From Nymphaea colorata (Eukaryota > Streptophyta > Magnoliopsida > Nymphaeales > Nymphaeaceae), in contig NC_045141.1 of the NCBI RefSeq assembly GCF_008831285.2, positions 22,350,742-22,414,741 of the forward strand: a stretch of 64,000 nucleotides of DNA, written 5' to 3'. The notes below the pieces were generated by a model. The model was given only the letters and a program-made list of their open reading frames with translations, was not told where the DNA came from and did not search any database. Position 1 is the first letter of the stretch. Each line of letters starts with the position of its first letter. A program made the position numbers and the translations under genes. Below, piece after piece: positions 33,738 to 46,500 of the stretch.

Positions 33738-36700
33738 TCACCTGAGTTGTGGTTGATGCTGTTTCTGCTGTTGTAAGCTGATCAACTTGAAATAAGGTCC
33801 GTCCTTCTCCACTAGGCTAGAATGGTCTCCTTGCTCAATGATCTTTCCGTCCTGCAGGACTGAGATGACGTCTGCGTTCTGGATGGTGGAAAGCCGGTGG
33901 GCGACAATCACCGTGGTTCGGTTCTTCATCAGCCGGTCCAGCGCCTGTTGGACGACGCGCTCAGACTCGGCATCTAGAGCACTGGTTGCCTCGTCTAGTA
34001 GCAGTATGGATGGGTTCTTGAGGACGGCCCGGGCGATGGCAATCCGCTGCTTCTGTCCGCCGGAGAGCTGGACGCCGCGCTCGCCGACCCGAGTTGCGTA
34101 CCCTTCCGGCAGAGCACTTATGAAGGAGTCGGCATTGGCAAGCCGAGCTGCTTGGATGACTTCAGCTTCAGTGGCACCATCTCTGCCGTAGAGGATGTTT
34201 TCGTAGATGGATGTTGCGAACAGAGCCGGTTCCTGCTGGACCAGTCCGATGTGTTGCCGGAGCGACTTCAGGTTGAGCTTTCTTATGTCCTTCCCTGTTT
34301 TTGAATGAAAAAAAAAAAAAAAACTTTTACTACCATCGTCCGCCATTAGCATCTTCTGGATAGTTACGGTGAGAGGGAAAGAGGGAGGAATGAGGATTAC
34401 CGTCGACCATGACCCGGCCGGAGGAGGGATCGTAGAAACGGAGGATGAGAGCGATTATGGAGCTCTTCCCCGACCCACTGGGCCCGACAATGGCCATGCT
34501 TCTCCCCGCCTGCAGCCTAAGGTTGAGTCCCTGGAACAGCACGGCGTCCGGCCGCGACGGGTAACTGAACCACACCCCCTTCATCTCGATCAATCCCTGC
34601 ACTCTCTCTAACGCTTCCCCTTCCACCACCTCCTCCGACCTCCCTCCGCCGCTCTCCGCCGACGACCGTATCGACGGCCTCCTGTCCAGGATATCGAAGA
34701 CTGAAGCAACCATCTGATTGCCCTTGAGGAGGTCCGGAACGAGAGCGAGCATTTCTCCCATGGCCAGCGCCGTCACGATCAACACCATGAACGTCTTCAT
34801 CACCGTTTTGAAGGACGCGAGGCCGTCGCGCATCAGGCGGGAGCCGTACCAGAGGGCCAGTGCGTAGGAGGTGAAGATGAAGAACTGGGAGACGCCGTAG
34901 AAGACACCGGCGATCTGACCGCGGCGGAAAGAGCGGCGGGCCGGCTCCGCCAGGCGCTGGGTGTACAGGTCAAGGACCTTGGCCTCCGCGCAGAAGGCGG
35001 CAACGGTGCGGATGTTGCCGACGGCCTCTCCGGCTACCATGTTGGCCGCCAAATAGGCCTTGCTCAGGTTGCCGCCGAAGCCGGACATGAAGATCCGCTC
35101 ACTGATGTGGCCGCTGACCATAAGTGGGTAGGTGGCTATGACGACGAGTGTGATGCGCCAATTGAGGATGAAGGCGATGGCGAAGGAGGTGACGATCAGG
35201 GAGACGTTCTGCAGCAGGATTGTGGATCTGTCCACCACGATGGTTCTCAGCAATGTCGCCTCCATCTCCAGCCTCGACGCCAGCACAGCGCTGGTGTTGG
35301 TGGTGTCGTCGAACCACCCGATCTCGTTCCGAATGATCGCTGCAATCCACCACATCGATTGTCAGAGTTCACGAGCAAGCATTTCTCCAAAATGTGGATT
35401 CATACAACCAAAGTGTAATCTTGCAGTGATATGTTTCCCGTTTCTGAGAATCTTTCCGCTTAAAAAGTTTGAAAAAATTTCAAAGTTTATGATATCGAAT
35501 TGTTGATCACATCAGCTAGAATTCTCAGAAACAAACCTAAGCATCGCATTTTGAAAAGAGAGTGCACGTTTATGTATAGTTCTAGAAGTAGGTTGACAGA
35601 CATACCTCCAAACATCCTCTCTCTCACGCGAAGTGTTAAGCGTTCACCAATGATACCAAAACTCAGGTGCTCAATAGTGTGAGAGACAATGGTTACGACG
35701 GCAGCACCGCAGAAGAGCAAAGCTATCTTCCTTATCTCTGTTTTACAGGTCTCCCAGTCAAAGTAGTAAGCAACCAGCGCCTGAGATACTCCAAGAGCAA
35801 ACAGAGGGAACTGGGCTCCGGAGATTATAGCACCAATTATCCCCCAGATGGCAAACACCCAGTCTGGTGCAGCCATTGAGAAGAGTCGCCGCATTGACAC
35901 AGGTTTCTGCTTCACAGGAAGGTCAATTACATTATCCTGCCCATAGGGGCTGACAGATTCGAAGTCGGACCGGAAGCTGGTTCCAAAGCTCATGGTTCTG
36001 TGTGATAAGTCCACCGAAAACTTCGCACTGGACAAGCAAGAAAAGGAAAAGATGGTAAGTCGAACAGCCATCTATGCAACAGTAAGTAGCTTAAGAGCCT
36101 GGTTTCCAAGTTCAGTACAATTTTCTTCTATGTTCTCAGCAAGCTAGGTTAGGCCGTCTCCGACCAGATTATGCAAACTCATGCATAATAAGCAGAGCTT
36201 TTGACCTTCTTCAAAAGGCAAGCCACCTGCCTTTGTCTGTATAGCACATGGGCAGGTAATTCAGGGCTTGGTTCAAAGCTTAGCAGGTTAACACCAATGG
36301 ATCAGCTACCCAAGTTAAGTTTTTCACTGAAATGCTCAATTGTCAAGCTTACTGTGATTATTATTACCACTGTAGTTTTTGAGATAAGAATAAGACTGAG
36401 GAAAGCCAAAAGGTACCTATTCCTGGTTATACTTTGGCTCTCTGCAGGAGGCCGATTAGCAGCATCTTGAAGGCTGACAAGTGCAGAATAAGCACTTGCA
36501 GGATTTGATAGCAGCTCCTCATGAGTCCCACTCTCGACAATATTGCCTTCTTGTACAACTGCAATTATGTCCGCATTCCTTACGGTTGACAACCTATGAG
36601 CAACCACAACAGTAGTTCTTCCAACCATGACTCGGTCTAATGCTTCTTGTACACTCTTTTCTGACTCTGCATCTAGTGCGCTTGTCGCTTCATCCAGCAT

Positions 36701-39700
36701 CAGGATTGAGGGGTTCTTCAGAATGGCTCTTGCTATGGCAATCCTCTGTTTCTGCCCACCAGACAATTGAACTCCTCTTTCCCCAACCTGTTGGAAGTCA
36801 TACATCACTCAAATAGCCAAAGCTCGTGATGTTTCTCTATGAGCATGTGTATTTGTGCGTGTGATTTGGAGATGCAATTATCTAGAGACGGAGTTCCTAG
36901 GATAGAGCTAGGCACCATGTCCAAAAGCTCCTAATCATGGCAGCACAATATTTTTTCTCAAACCAAGTTTTAACAACCGACAGAAAACTGAAGCTAGGAA
37001 GTGTTACTAATGGAACAAATGTAGGAAAGGAATGAAAAATGCGACTGTGATAAGTCTCACGCGTATATGGATGCTCAAGAACGCCTTCAGCTGTAGCGAC
37101 CAGTAAACACGAGTTCATCATGCTATATTGTTCTTTTGTTCATGTAAAGAAATCGTGCAACATTACCAATACCTGTGTCTCATAATGATCAGGTAGGTTG
37201 TTGATGAAAGAAATGGCCTCTGAAAGCTTCACAGCTCTTTCAATCTCTTCATCAGTTGCATCATCCTTACCATACAAAATATTCTCCCTAATGCTGGTTG
37301 CAAACAGAGCAGGCTCCTGATTCACTAGGCCAATTTGTTGCCTCAGCCACTTCAAATCCAATTGTCTAATGTTATGGCCATCAAGTAAGATCCTCCCTGA
37401 TGTTGGTTCATAGAACCGTTCAATGAGAGAAATAATTGTGCTCTTGCCGGATCCACTGCCCCCGACAAGGGCAACGACCTTTCCAGCAGGAATGTCAAAA
37501 TTAAGCTTGTTGAAGATGACAACATCAGGGCGGGAAGGGTAACTGAAGCTCAAGTTCCGTAATTGTATATGTCCCACGACTTTCTCTAGTGTTCTACCAG
37601 TTTTCTCTCTCTTTTTGCCAGCACTATTTCTCTCTATCATCTCAAAGATGGGATATGCAGCTGCTCTTGCTCTTATAAAGGCAGATATATCTGGTGCTGC
37701 TTGACCAAGTGACCTGCATAAACATTAGTTTATGTTACTGAGAAAGCTAAGCAAAATGGGAGCTTTATCTATGAGTAAATGTATGTATATGGGGTCTTAC
37801 ATGCCACTGATAACAACATTAAGCATCGTAGTGAATGCATCGCCACCATTGGCGATTTGTTTATGCACAACAATGCTGGTGTACCAAACAAGAAGGGCCC
37901 ATGATAGAAACAGAACACAGTGCATAGAGCCGAGCCCAAGCCCTTTGGCCAACCCTCCTCTCTTCCCATACTTGTATGTTTCATCCAGAGCAGTCTTATA
38001 TGATCGAACCGCTTTCTCTTCGCCGACGAATGCGTGCACTGTCCTTATGTTGCCGATCACCTTGAAGACAAAATCGGAAGAAAGTAAAAACCAACTTCAG
38101 TAAACTTGGAACTAATTAGACTGCTGTACAGATTACAGAAAGGTGGCACCGTCAGATCAAGAAAAAGAAATGGTCCATGGATCCATTACTGCCCATAGCT
38201 GAGCTCATGCACTGCAATAAAATATATCATGGTCATTGGTAGGTGCCAGATTGCCCACCTAGCTGGTGCCCGTTTACTTGTCAAAAATGACAAGAATCTG
38301 GAGCAAATCTAGCCCAAGAGAGTCATCCCTTGTTTCCAGGTTTTTCATGGGAGGTCCGAACCTACCACCAACTAACTGAAACAACCATTTTAAGTGCAGA
38401 TTCTTGTTCTTTGCTTTTAAATTTAAGTATTGTTATCGCACAGAAAGAGAGGAAGCACTGTCGCGTTACAGAAAAGGGATGATGTAAAAGAGTGAAAATT
38501 ATAAAATATGGAAAATTTAGAAGCCCTGGAACGCAGAGATGGTATTTCCGTTACATGAATATCAAGTCAGAAAGATGGCATTTTCCGAACAGCTGAATCT
38601 TTTGGTAAAATCGCACTTCTTTTTAACAATCCGCAGTAAAACAATGATGAGAATTGAAACCAAGTTAACCAACCTCCCTAATCTTTAGAAGATCAAAACA
38701 GCAGGAAAGTTCTAGATGTTTTGAAATTCTGAAACATCTTTCCTTGTCTCTAGGATCTTCGCTAGCTACTTGCGAAACTCTATAAGAAAATTCAGGAACG
38801 CAGATCTGCACTGTAAAATATAAATATTGAAAGAGTGAAGGGCGCAGTCCGGACGAACCTCCTCGGCGATTTCCCCGGCTCGGACGTACGATTTCCTGAC
38901 GCGGGCGACGAGGCCCGTGGCGACATAAGCGTAGAGGCCGCCGGCCAGCGCGATCAACGGTACGATCGAGAGCGTCACCAGACTGAGCTGCCACACGTGT
39001 GCGAAGCCGATCGCGAACCCCGCGATGAATCGGCTGATGTAGTGCAAGAAATTCCCTACCTGCTCACAAAGCATAAGGATTTTAGTTCGTTTGCATGACA
39101 ATGAGAATAGTTCCGATCACATGATCTGGGACAGTGAATGTCTATGACGGAAAACCAATTCCTCCGTGGGCACCTAACAGCATATTCAATTTCCTCGAAG
39201 TTCTTAAATCCAACTGAGAAAGAGATCCCCACAAACAGGGTTTAAAGGACTTGGATAGAAAGATCCAGGACTCTTCAAAGGAGGGCGATCCATTTAGCGA
39301 TTCCAGATCCAAACTAGACGGATCCATTGCTTTTCATAGTAGAAAGGAAATGGAATCTATATGAAAGGATTTGGGAAATCTTGACAAACCTAAGATCCAA
39401 GTCCAACGACATGAAATAGTAATTGCTCTAGACAAAAAAGTGGGTATGATGATCAAATTGCCAAGCCCTGTAACATTAATGTGTTGCATACAGAAACACA
39501 AGTCATTTAATTTCTTGTGCCTGCAACAATCAGGATGATAATGGCTGCACACAGTCAAGAGCTGCCCCTTTCCAAGTTCCGTCTCCATCATATAAGTCTG
39601 CAACCCTATTTTTATTTTGAATTAAAGGTATATTGAAGAGGCGGCGGAAGGCCCTCACTCTTTCCCTTCACCTCTACCGTCAAGATCAAGAGCTGCTTTA

Positions 39701-41165
39701 GAACTTGAGTGGAAAGTCCAGTGAAAAGTCCAAACACTATCAACTGTGTGTTTGGTGCATTCACCATTTGCAGTTCAAAAAAATAGTGCTCAGGAGAATC
39801 TAAAATGAAGACGGCTAATCTGACCAACTAGTTTATATCCCTCTTTAAGTAATTAATTAAAGCCATTGAAGTAACCATAATTGCAAAAGAAGAATGTTAA
39901 AAGAGTATTGTTAATTCCATGGACGCTGCTCAAATTAATTGCCAAGAAAAGTTGAAGGACAGCAGTAGCAATCGCACCTTCTCGGAGATGGCATCCTGCA
40001 CCACGATCACGTCGCTCGTGATCGCGGCGATGACCTGACCTGTAGAAGCCTCGGTGTCGAAAAGGCCGATGTCCTGGTTCAGCATCGACCTCAAGTACGC
40101 CAACCTCATCTTCGATGCTTGCCTCTCCCCAGTGTGCATCCAGCACGCCACCTCTTTGTTCATGCACCCCAAATTTCCGGCCATGTTAGTCCGTTTTCCG
40201 TTACTGTAATTTTTTTATTCACATACATCTGATTCCAAGAGAAGAGAAAGGTCGATTCTAACGAACGAAACCATGTGTAATTAATATGTACGATTTCTTA
40301 CCGATACTTGTTACGTTTCACCATAGATGAAATTTTTGCTTTTGAAGGAATGTTGAACTTCACCCACCTCATGAATTTACTTTCTTTTTACCGTTTTGTT
40401 AAAAATTTTAGCCACTCACCTATCCTTTTTGAGAAAAACCTGAAGAAAGTTCATGCAAACCTTGTCTCATGGAGACAGAGAGAGCGCCGACATACCAGTC
40501 CATGACGAGAAGAGAACGACGATGCTGAGATAAACGAAATCCAAAGAGTACTGCAAACAAAACCAAACAAAATCTCTCATGATATGAAAAGAAAACACAC
40601 AATAAAGAGAGACCATCTGCAAGTTACCATCTGAAAGCTAAGGGACCTTCCTTCTTGAAATACAGAAATATTTCACAGAAAGAAGAAGAAGAAGAACAGA
40701 AAGGCAAAACAATCACACCATGGCATCACATGAAGTCTCATTTTACTACAAGCAGCAAGTGTTTTCACTCCTCTAATCATTTCAAGCCCTGAAACAGCAA
40801 ACACACACACACTCTGTCTCTTACTTTACTACCTTAGCGACTTTATCAGAAACAGAGGCAGGGTAGAAGAAGGCGACGCCCATGATGTTGATGAGCTTTC
40901 CGAAGAAGATGAAGAAGACGGGCACCGACGCACCGTGGGCAACCGCGCCGACCGAACCTACGGCCATCAGCACGTAGTCCCAGAAATCTGCGAAGGAAAA
41001 GAGCCTGAGGAACGGCACCTTCTGCCCCTCCTCCTCCTTCTTCCTCCTCTTCCTTTCCATCTCCCCACTGGCTTCATCCTCCTCCTCCAGCTTGTTCATG
41101 CCTCCTCCCTCCACTTCGAAACCTCGCCGCTCGCCGGCGACCCCACCTTCTCCCTTCATCAACAT
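33738..41165 (-). CDS. ABCB-type full transporter (P-glycoprotein, ABCB2/10-like)
   Basis: This is an ATP-driven membrane exporter with the layout TMD-NBD-TMD-NBD. Ten exons (41165-40833, 40550-40496, 40153-39978, 39059-38859, 38060-37801, 37713-37173, 36787-36417, 36027-35606, 35339-34401, 34294-33738) join in phase to 1284 aa. NBD1 has Walker [10 protein letters not shown] (about 426-434), signature LSGGQ (530-534) and Walker B ILMLDEAT (549-556). NBD2 has GPSGSGKSS (about 1072-1080), LSGGQ (1176-1180) and ILLLDEAT (1196-1203). The first TMD opens with [20 protein letters not shown], and [15 protein letters not shown] marks the first cytosolic loop. These and the linker match the Arabidopsis ABCB2/ABCB10 type more than the auxin transporter ABCB19, as judged from memory. 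The substrate is unknown. The start at 41165 is preferred; an in-frame ATG at 41291 would add 42 residues coded through a GA repeat. Exons 1, 3, 4, 9 and 10 look GC-rich and exons 5-8 AT-rich. Confidence 0.95.
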
Positions 41166-41172
41166 GGTCACC

Positions 41173-41175
<3 letters not shown>

Positions 41176-41223
<48 letters not shown>
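41176..41223. repeat. (GA)n microsatellite in the ABCB leader
   Basis: About 23 perfect GA units, CT on the gene strand, sit ten bases upstream of the preferred start codon. The frame is open through the repeat on the minus strand and encodes alternating Leu and Ser. Confidence 0.95.
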
Positions 41224-41227
<4 letters not shown>

Positions 41228-43420
41228 TTAAGAAGGAGATTGCAGGAAAAGGAGGAGGCGAGTTGGTTAAGAAGGGAAGAGCCTCTGCCAAATTTGGCAG
41301 ACAAGTCTCCTCACTCTTCTTCTAAACCACCCGCTTGACTACGTTGCTCATTTTAAGCTCAGATTCACCTTTTAGGTATAAAATTTTTCGGGTGGATTCA
41401 TTATATACCTTCTTCTTTGGGTGGTAGAAGGAGACGTGGATCTGCTTCATGTAGGTCTTAATTTTGTCTCAAGTACGTTACGTTTCGTGGAAGCCATTCG
41501 CATGATTCAGACAGGATAGAACCTGTTGAGTCGGGCATTTAATATGTGATTTCTTCTGTTTGTTTCTTGTTGGTTGGTTTGAGAGATCTATTTCACACAA
41601 TCTCGCCTAATCTTTTGAGGAATAGAAAATGCAAGTTTATCTTTGAATATATTGCATATTGATTCATATTTTTGTTATTTCTTTAGAAGAGGCATCGATC
41701 GTTTAGTGAAACCCTCGAAGATTGTATTATATATTCAATGAAAGAGTAGTACTTCTTACTGCTTATTCGCATTAATGCTAAGTGTCTTTAGAGTGTTTGA
41801 GTCATAATTTTCATTGCCCATTACGGCGTGGGACAATTTGTCGAAGTGATTGGCTTGCAAGCAGTAAGACATAAAACATAGCTTCACCAAGCCTCTGAAA
41901 CAGTGTATATTGCATAAACCAGTAAATTTAAAAAATAATCATCATTAGTTCTATGGTTAAGCATCTTTACTTCATATGCGTACATGTACACGAAATTAGA
42001 TCCTAACTTCTCTCAATTCTACAGCAAAACTTTTGTTTTCATCTCTCTCCTCACATCTCCCTCATTATATTATGCTATTTTAATGGAGAAAGAAAGGTGG
42101 TAGCCAGTATCTACTGTCACACGCTCAAACACACACACACACACACATATGTATAGATTTACAAGCCCTGTTCTATCTAGGCAATGCTGATTTCACGCTA
42201 ACTGGTGCCTACAAAGTGAATCTAGGCTTCAGCGGGGATCGCTATGTAAGCAAGCTTGGCCTAGAAGCTGCATAAACTCTGGAACTTGCTTCACGATCTG
42301 GTTTTTGTGTGTAATTTGAGAGTATCAATTTGATGATTCTTGTGAGAAGAAATAGCTTAAATTATGAAACTAAGAAACTTTTGTCTGGGAACATCCCCCT
42401 CTTTCCCCCCAGTTCATGTCATTCTCCAGAAGATTTTAAAAGGATTGGTGCATCTTTCCATGAGATTGGTGTACCTATCTCTTGACTATGGGATCATTTC
42501 TTGAAAGAGTTTGATTACTAAACTTGTAGAACAATTTTCCACGACAAAGATAAACGTCGTCCATTCATGATGAATTGGATCCTTCATTAATGGAAGAACC
42601 ATGAGGGGACAAAAGATCAGCATCTTCCCAAAGAAAATGCAGCGTCTAAGAATGGACTTGAAACTTTTTAAATATAACGTGGAAACGAATATTTGATTAA
42701 TTGAACTACTTTTGTACACCTGGTTAGAGAGAGAGGCAGAACTCTAGGGACATTCATGGAGGTGTGAAAAGGAAGGGAAGAACAGTTGGGGAGTGGGGCG
42801 TGGTGTTACTAAAGATGGGGATGCACAGGTGAGAAGGTTTGAATGCTGGCAGGAAAGAGGACGTCGAGCTTGCAGTGGACACAGTCATTTAATGAGTTCT
42901 TTGGGTCCAGGCAGATGGGGATCACAGGCTAGTATTGCAGCACGGGCTAGCACCCACCTTCCTCCCTACGCTGCTGAGCTCTCACATGGTACCGGCCATA
43001 TTCAAAACCTTGCCAAGGACCATAGTTAGGAATTCTTGTAAGTGGGTTGGATCTGGATCATTCTCATAACTCGGTATCGAGAACGGGTTTGATCATCTAT
43101 AAATAAAAGTAGAAACAACTAGTTTGTTTTAAATCTTCTTTTAATGTTTGTCTCAAAGAAATTATCACATTCGAGCCAAGAGACTTTATCGCTTGCCTGG
43201 CGGTCTAAAACCCTTAAGCGAGTATCCTAACCTAAGTCCTATGCATGTTTAGACTTAGCCAGGAAGCACCCAATTCAAGCTAAGTTATATATAGTTTGTT
43301 CATCCAATTCGAACCGTCACATCGGACATCGTCCCCACAACGAGTTCTCCTACATTGGTAAGATCAGGCTCCAAGTACTGTAAATGGCAGACATGCCTTT
43401 TCTCGGTTGTGGAGATACAT

Positions 43421-43506
43421 GGGGGCTAGTGTGGTCAACTGCCCACATCAGTCCATTAAAATTGGGGGCTAATGTGGTCAACTGCCCACATCAGTTCATT
43501 AAAATT
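43421..43506. repeat. 43-bp tandem duplication
   Basis: Two copies start with GGGGGCTA at 43421 and 43464. Each contains GTGGTCAACTGCCCACATCAG. The inner TGCCCACA resembles other scattered pieces in the window (45700, 54910). Confidence 0.85.
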
Positions 43507-46500
43507 TTAATTGAAAGACGTGATAACTCAATGGCGTGCCTATGCCAGACCTGGGCCATTGCCTGTCCCATTGCCTGTCCAAGTTGTTTGGCATGAACAC
43601 TAGACACATGATTTTGCTAGCATATGTTAAATTTATGGATGAATAAACGACGGGTGATCAATTCATTAAGAAAGCAACGGAAGAAAAGATGTATAAGTAT
43701 ATAAAGTTAAAAAGAGGAAAAGCTAACGATTCCTTCCCTTTTCCCTTCATAAATTTCCATGCCCAATTCAATACGACTGGTTAGAGCAGATACGGGTTCA
43801 GGTTTGGATTCAAAATGTTTGGTACAAACATTAAATATAAAAGTGCCTCTTCTCTATCTGAATGTTCACTTTGAGTTGGGTATCTCCTGATCAACATTAT
43901 GGGCGCATCTAATAGGCCCATTGGATCATTTGAACACGAGATATCCACACACTACAAAAAGAAAACAAAAACGGAAAATGAAAATTAAAAAGGACTGTGA
44001 AGAGAGATATCAAAGGGGATGCTCTGAACCACTTGCCATGGATCATACTGAATGAGAGAAGTGAGAGCAGCAGGGTCCAAAGATTGTGTTGGAGTTTCTT
44101 GGCCATACTTGGTAAGAAAAAGAAAGAAAAGATCCATTTCTGTGACTACTTGAAAACAGATATGGATTTAAACTAGAAAAAGACTGAAATCAATGATCTT
44201 TGGATGTTTTATTGGGCAGTAAGATGAAATACTCATCTTTCTCACCCAAGAATAATGTTCATATCTAATAAATTAGTGTGGGTTGGACCAAAAGGCTGGA
44301 CCTACTGCTGGATCCAAAACTTGAAAACTCTTGGGAGTAACTTGTGAGTAAGTTGCAGCAGGCAGCATCATTTAAATTTTAAACGACAAACGCTTTAAAT
44401 TGCAGCATTGCAAGGAGGAATAAAAAATGAAGAAGAAAACAACAAGGAAAGGAAGTGTCCTGGCCGGCAAATTTGGGAAGCAGTGCATGTAATCATTTTA
44501 ATGGATGGCAGAGCCAGAGATTTGCAGAGCCTGCATCACTAGTTAAAAGAAGAAGGAATTACTTCAAAAACCGAAAGCTGCAGAGATGGATATATAGTCG
44601 AACCGACGCATATGCGTTCATTAGCAATTTCAGAGATGTGAACCCTGTTAGCAAATTGGGTTCAAAAGTTTGGACTCCAAAACTGAAAACTTTTGAAAGG
44701 CAAAAAAAGAAAAAGGAAATTTTGAGTTAAGTGCCTTGAATTCCTTTTGAATTATAGAAGCTGGTCGCCTTTCCAAAATTTCTTTCAAACAAACGCAGCC
44801 TTCCACTGCGTTACTTAACCGAGGTTAGATTCTTCTCCCTCTGCACTCAATTCACTTAACCAAAGTTAAATGCGTCTACATAATGTGCGTTACCCTTTTA
44901 TCCCTTCTTTATCTCTCTTAATTTTTTTTCTTTTTCTTATTTTTGAGGAAATTTTTCATAACCACTTTAGATTTTGGCAATAATTGAAGAAAGGGCATCT
45001 AAAGTGGCAAAACATATTTTAAACAGTTTCACTTCAGATAGAGAAAGTGAATCAAAATGACCAGAATACCCTTAAAATAAGGGTCATCTTTGCTTCTCGT
45101 GTTCTTAAAAACCTTGTCAAACCTCACACCTTTTCAATTTCATTTGATAATAAGACATCCCACAAAATTGGAACAAAGAACTCAAAGTTGTCAATTTCAA
45201 AGCCTCAGCGATCAACGATGATAAGGGTGTGTTTGGCAATCGCCCGATTTGGGATGCTCAAAATATCTGTAAAACTTTCACACACACGCACACATATATA
45301 TATATAAATTGAGATAAAGTGTCCTCAAAACCAAGTCGCAAACAGTTTGCGCACACAAACAAGTATGCCAAAAAGAAACGACTCTCGAGGTGAGGGACGT
45401 TGTTTAATGGCCTTGACCTTACGGAATGAGGTTCTCAATGACGTAAAACTTTGAGGTGAAGTCCCCTTGGTGCTTCGGACTTCGGAGCTTTCACTGGGCA
45501 AGTGTGGAGGAAGCTCAGCACACTGCAAATTTTATACAATTACAGGTTGCGAAGTGGGAAATTTTACACTGAAATGGCAGACCCGCCCATCCCTCGGGAT
45601 GTCCAGTTCACACATATCACGCTCCCACACTAATCAAAATTACTTGTTTGGATCAGTATTGAATTTTCAATATGAAAATAAACACTTTTTATGGACTTGT
45701 GTGGGCAATTGCCCACACCTGCATGTAAAGCATATATGAACTCATGACATTCTGACTATTCAGTCCAATTAGCAGACCCGATACGTTGAGATTCCCTGGA
45801 AAGTGAAAGTGACATGACAACATAAAGCGATGCATTTACACCCAAATTATATTTATAGCTGCAGTCATGAATTAGGCCAACTCTTATTAGCTTCATGCAT
45901 TTAACAATGCCCAATTGCATCAAATTAAGGTGCACCAAACTGAGTTTCTCTGATTAGGTGTTCTCAGTATACCTACAAATTAACCCTTTACCCAACCAGA
46001 CCTTCCGCCCTTTTGGCTGCAGGGTTAGACTTAAAGACCTTCCAGTTAAAGCACATCAAGAGTTCGATACTGGATTGCATCTCTTAGCAGCATACACTCA
46101 TTAGGAGTTTATGTCAATTGGCGCTCGAAAAATAAAAGAACGAAATCAGTAAATTCTATGGCAACAGGCTTACAAAGAGAGTGTGTGTGTGTGTGCGTGT
46201 GCATGTATCTGTGTGTGTGTGTGTATCCTCAACTCGTAGCCGCCAAATATTGGTATCCGACCATTAGTTAATTATAGACTGCTTGGCGTTTGCATTGAGA
46301 ATATGTCACCGATCATAACAAAATTTATCAAGTGGGAAAACGAGTGATCATTATATAATGCTTCATGCCAGCTTCACTCAACCGTTAGAGGAATGTGCAC
46401 ATGTGGGTGTGCGTGTGTTTGTCTATGTCTGTGGAAATATATATTAAAAGAGAAGAAAGAAAAAATAGGTGTCAAACTCTTAAATATGTATGTGTGTGCA

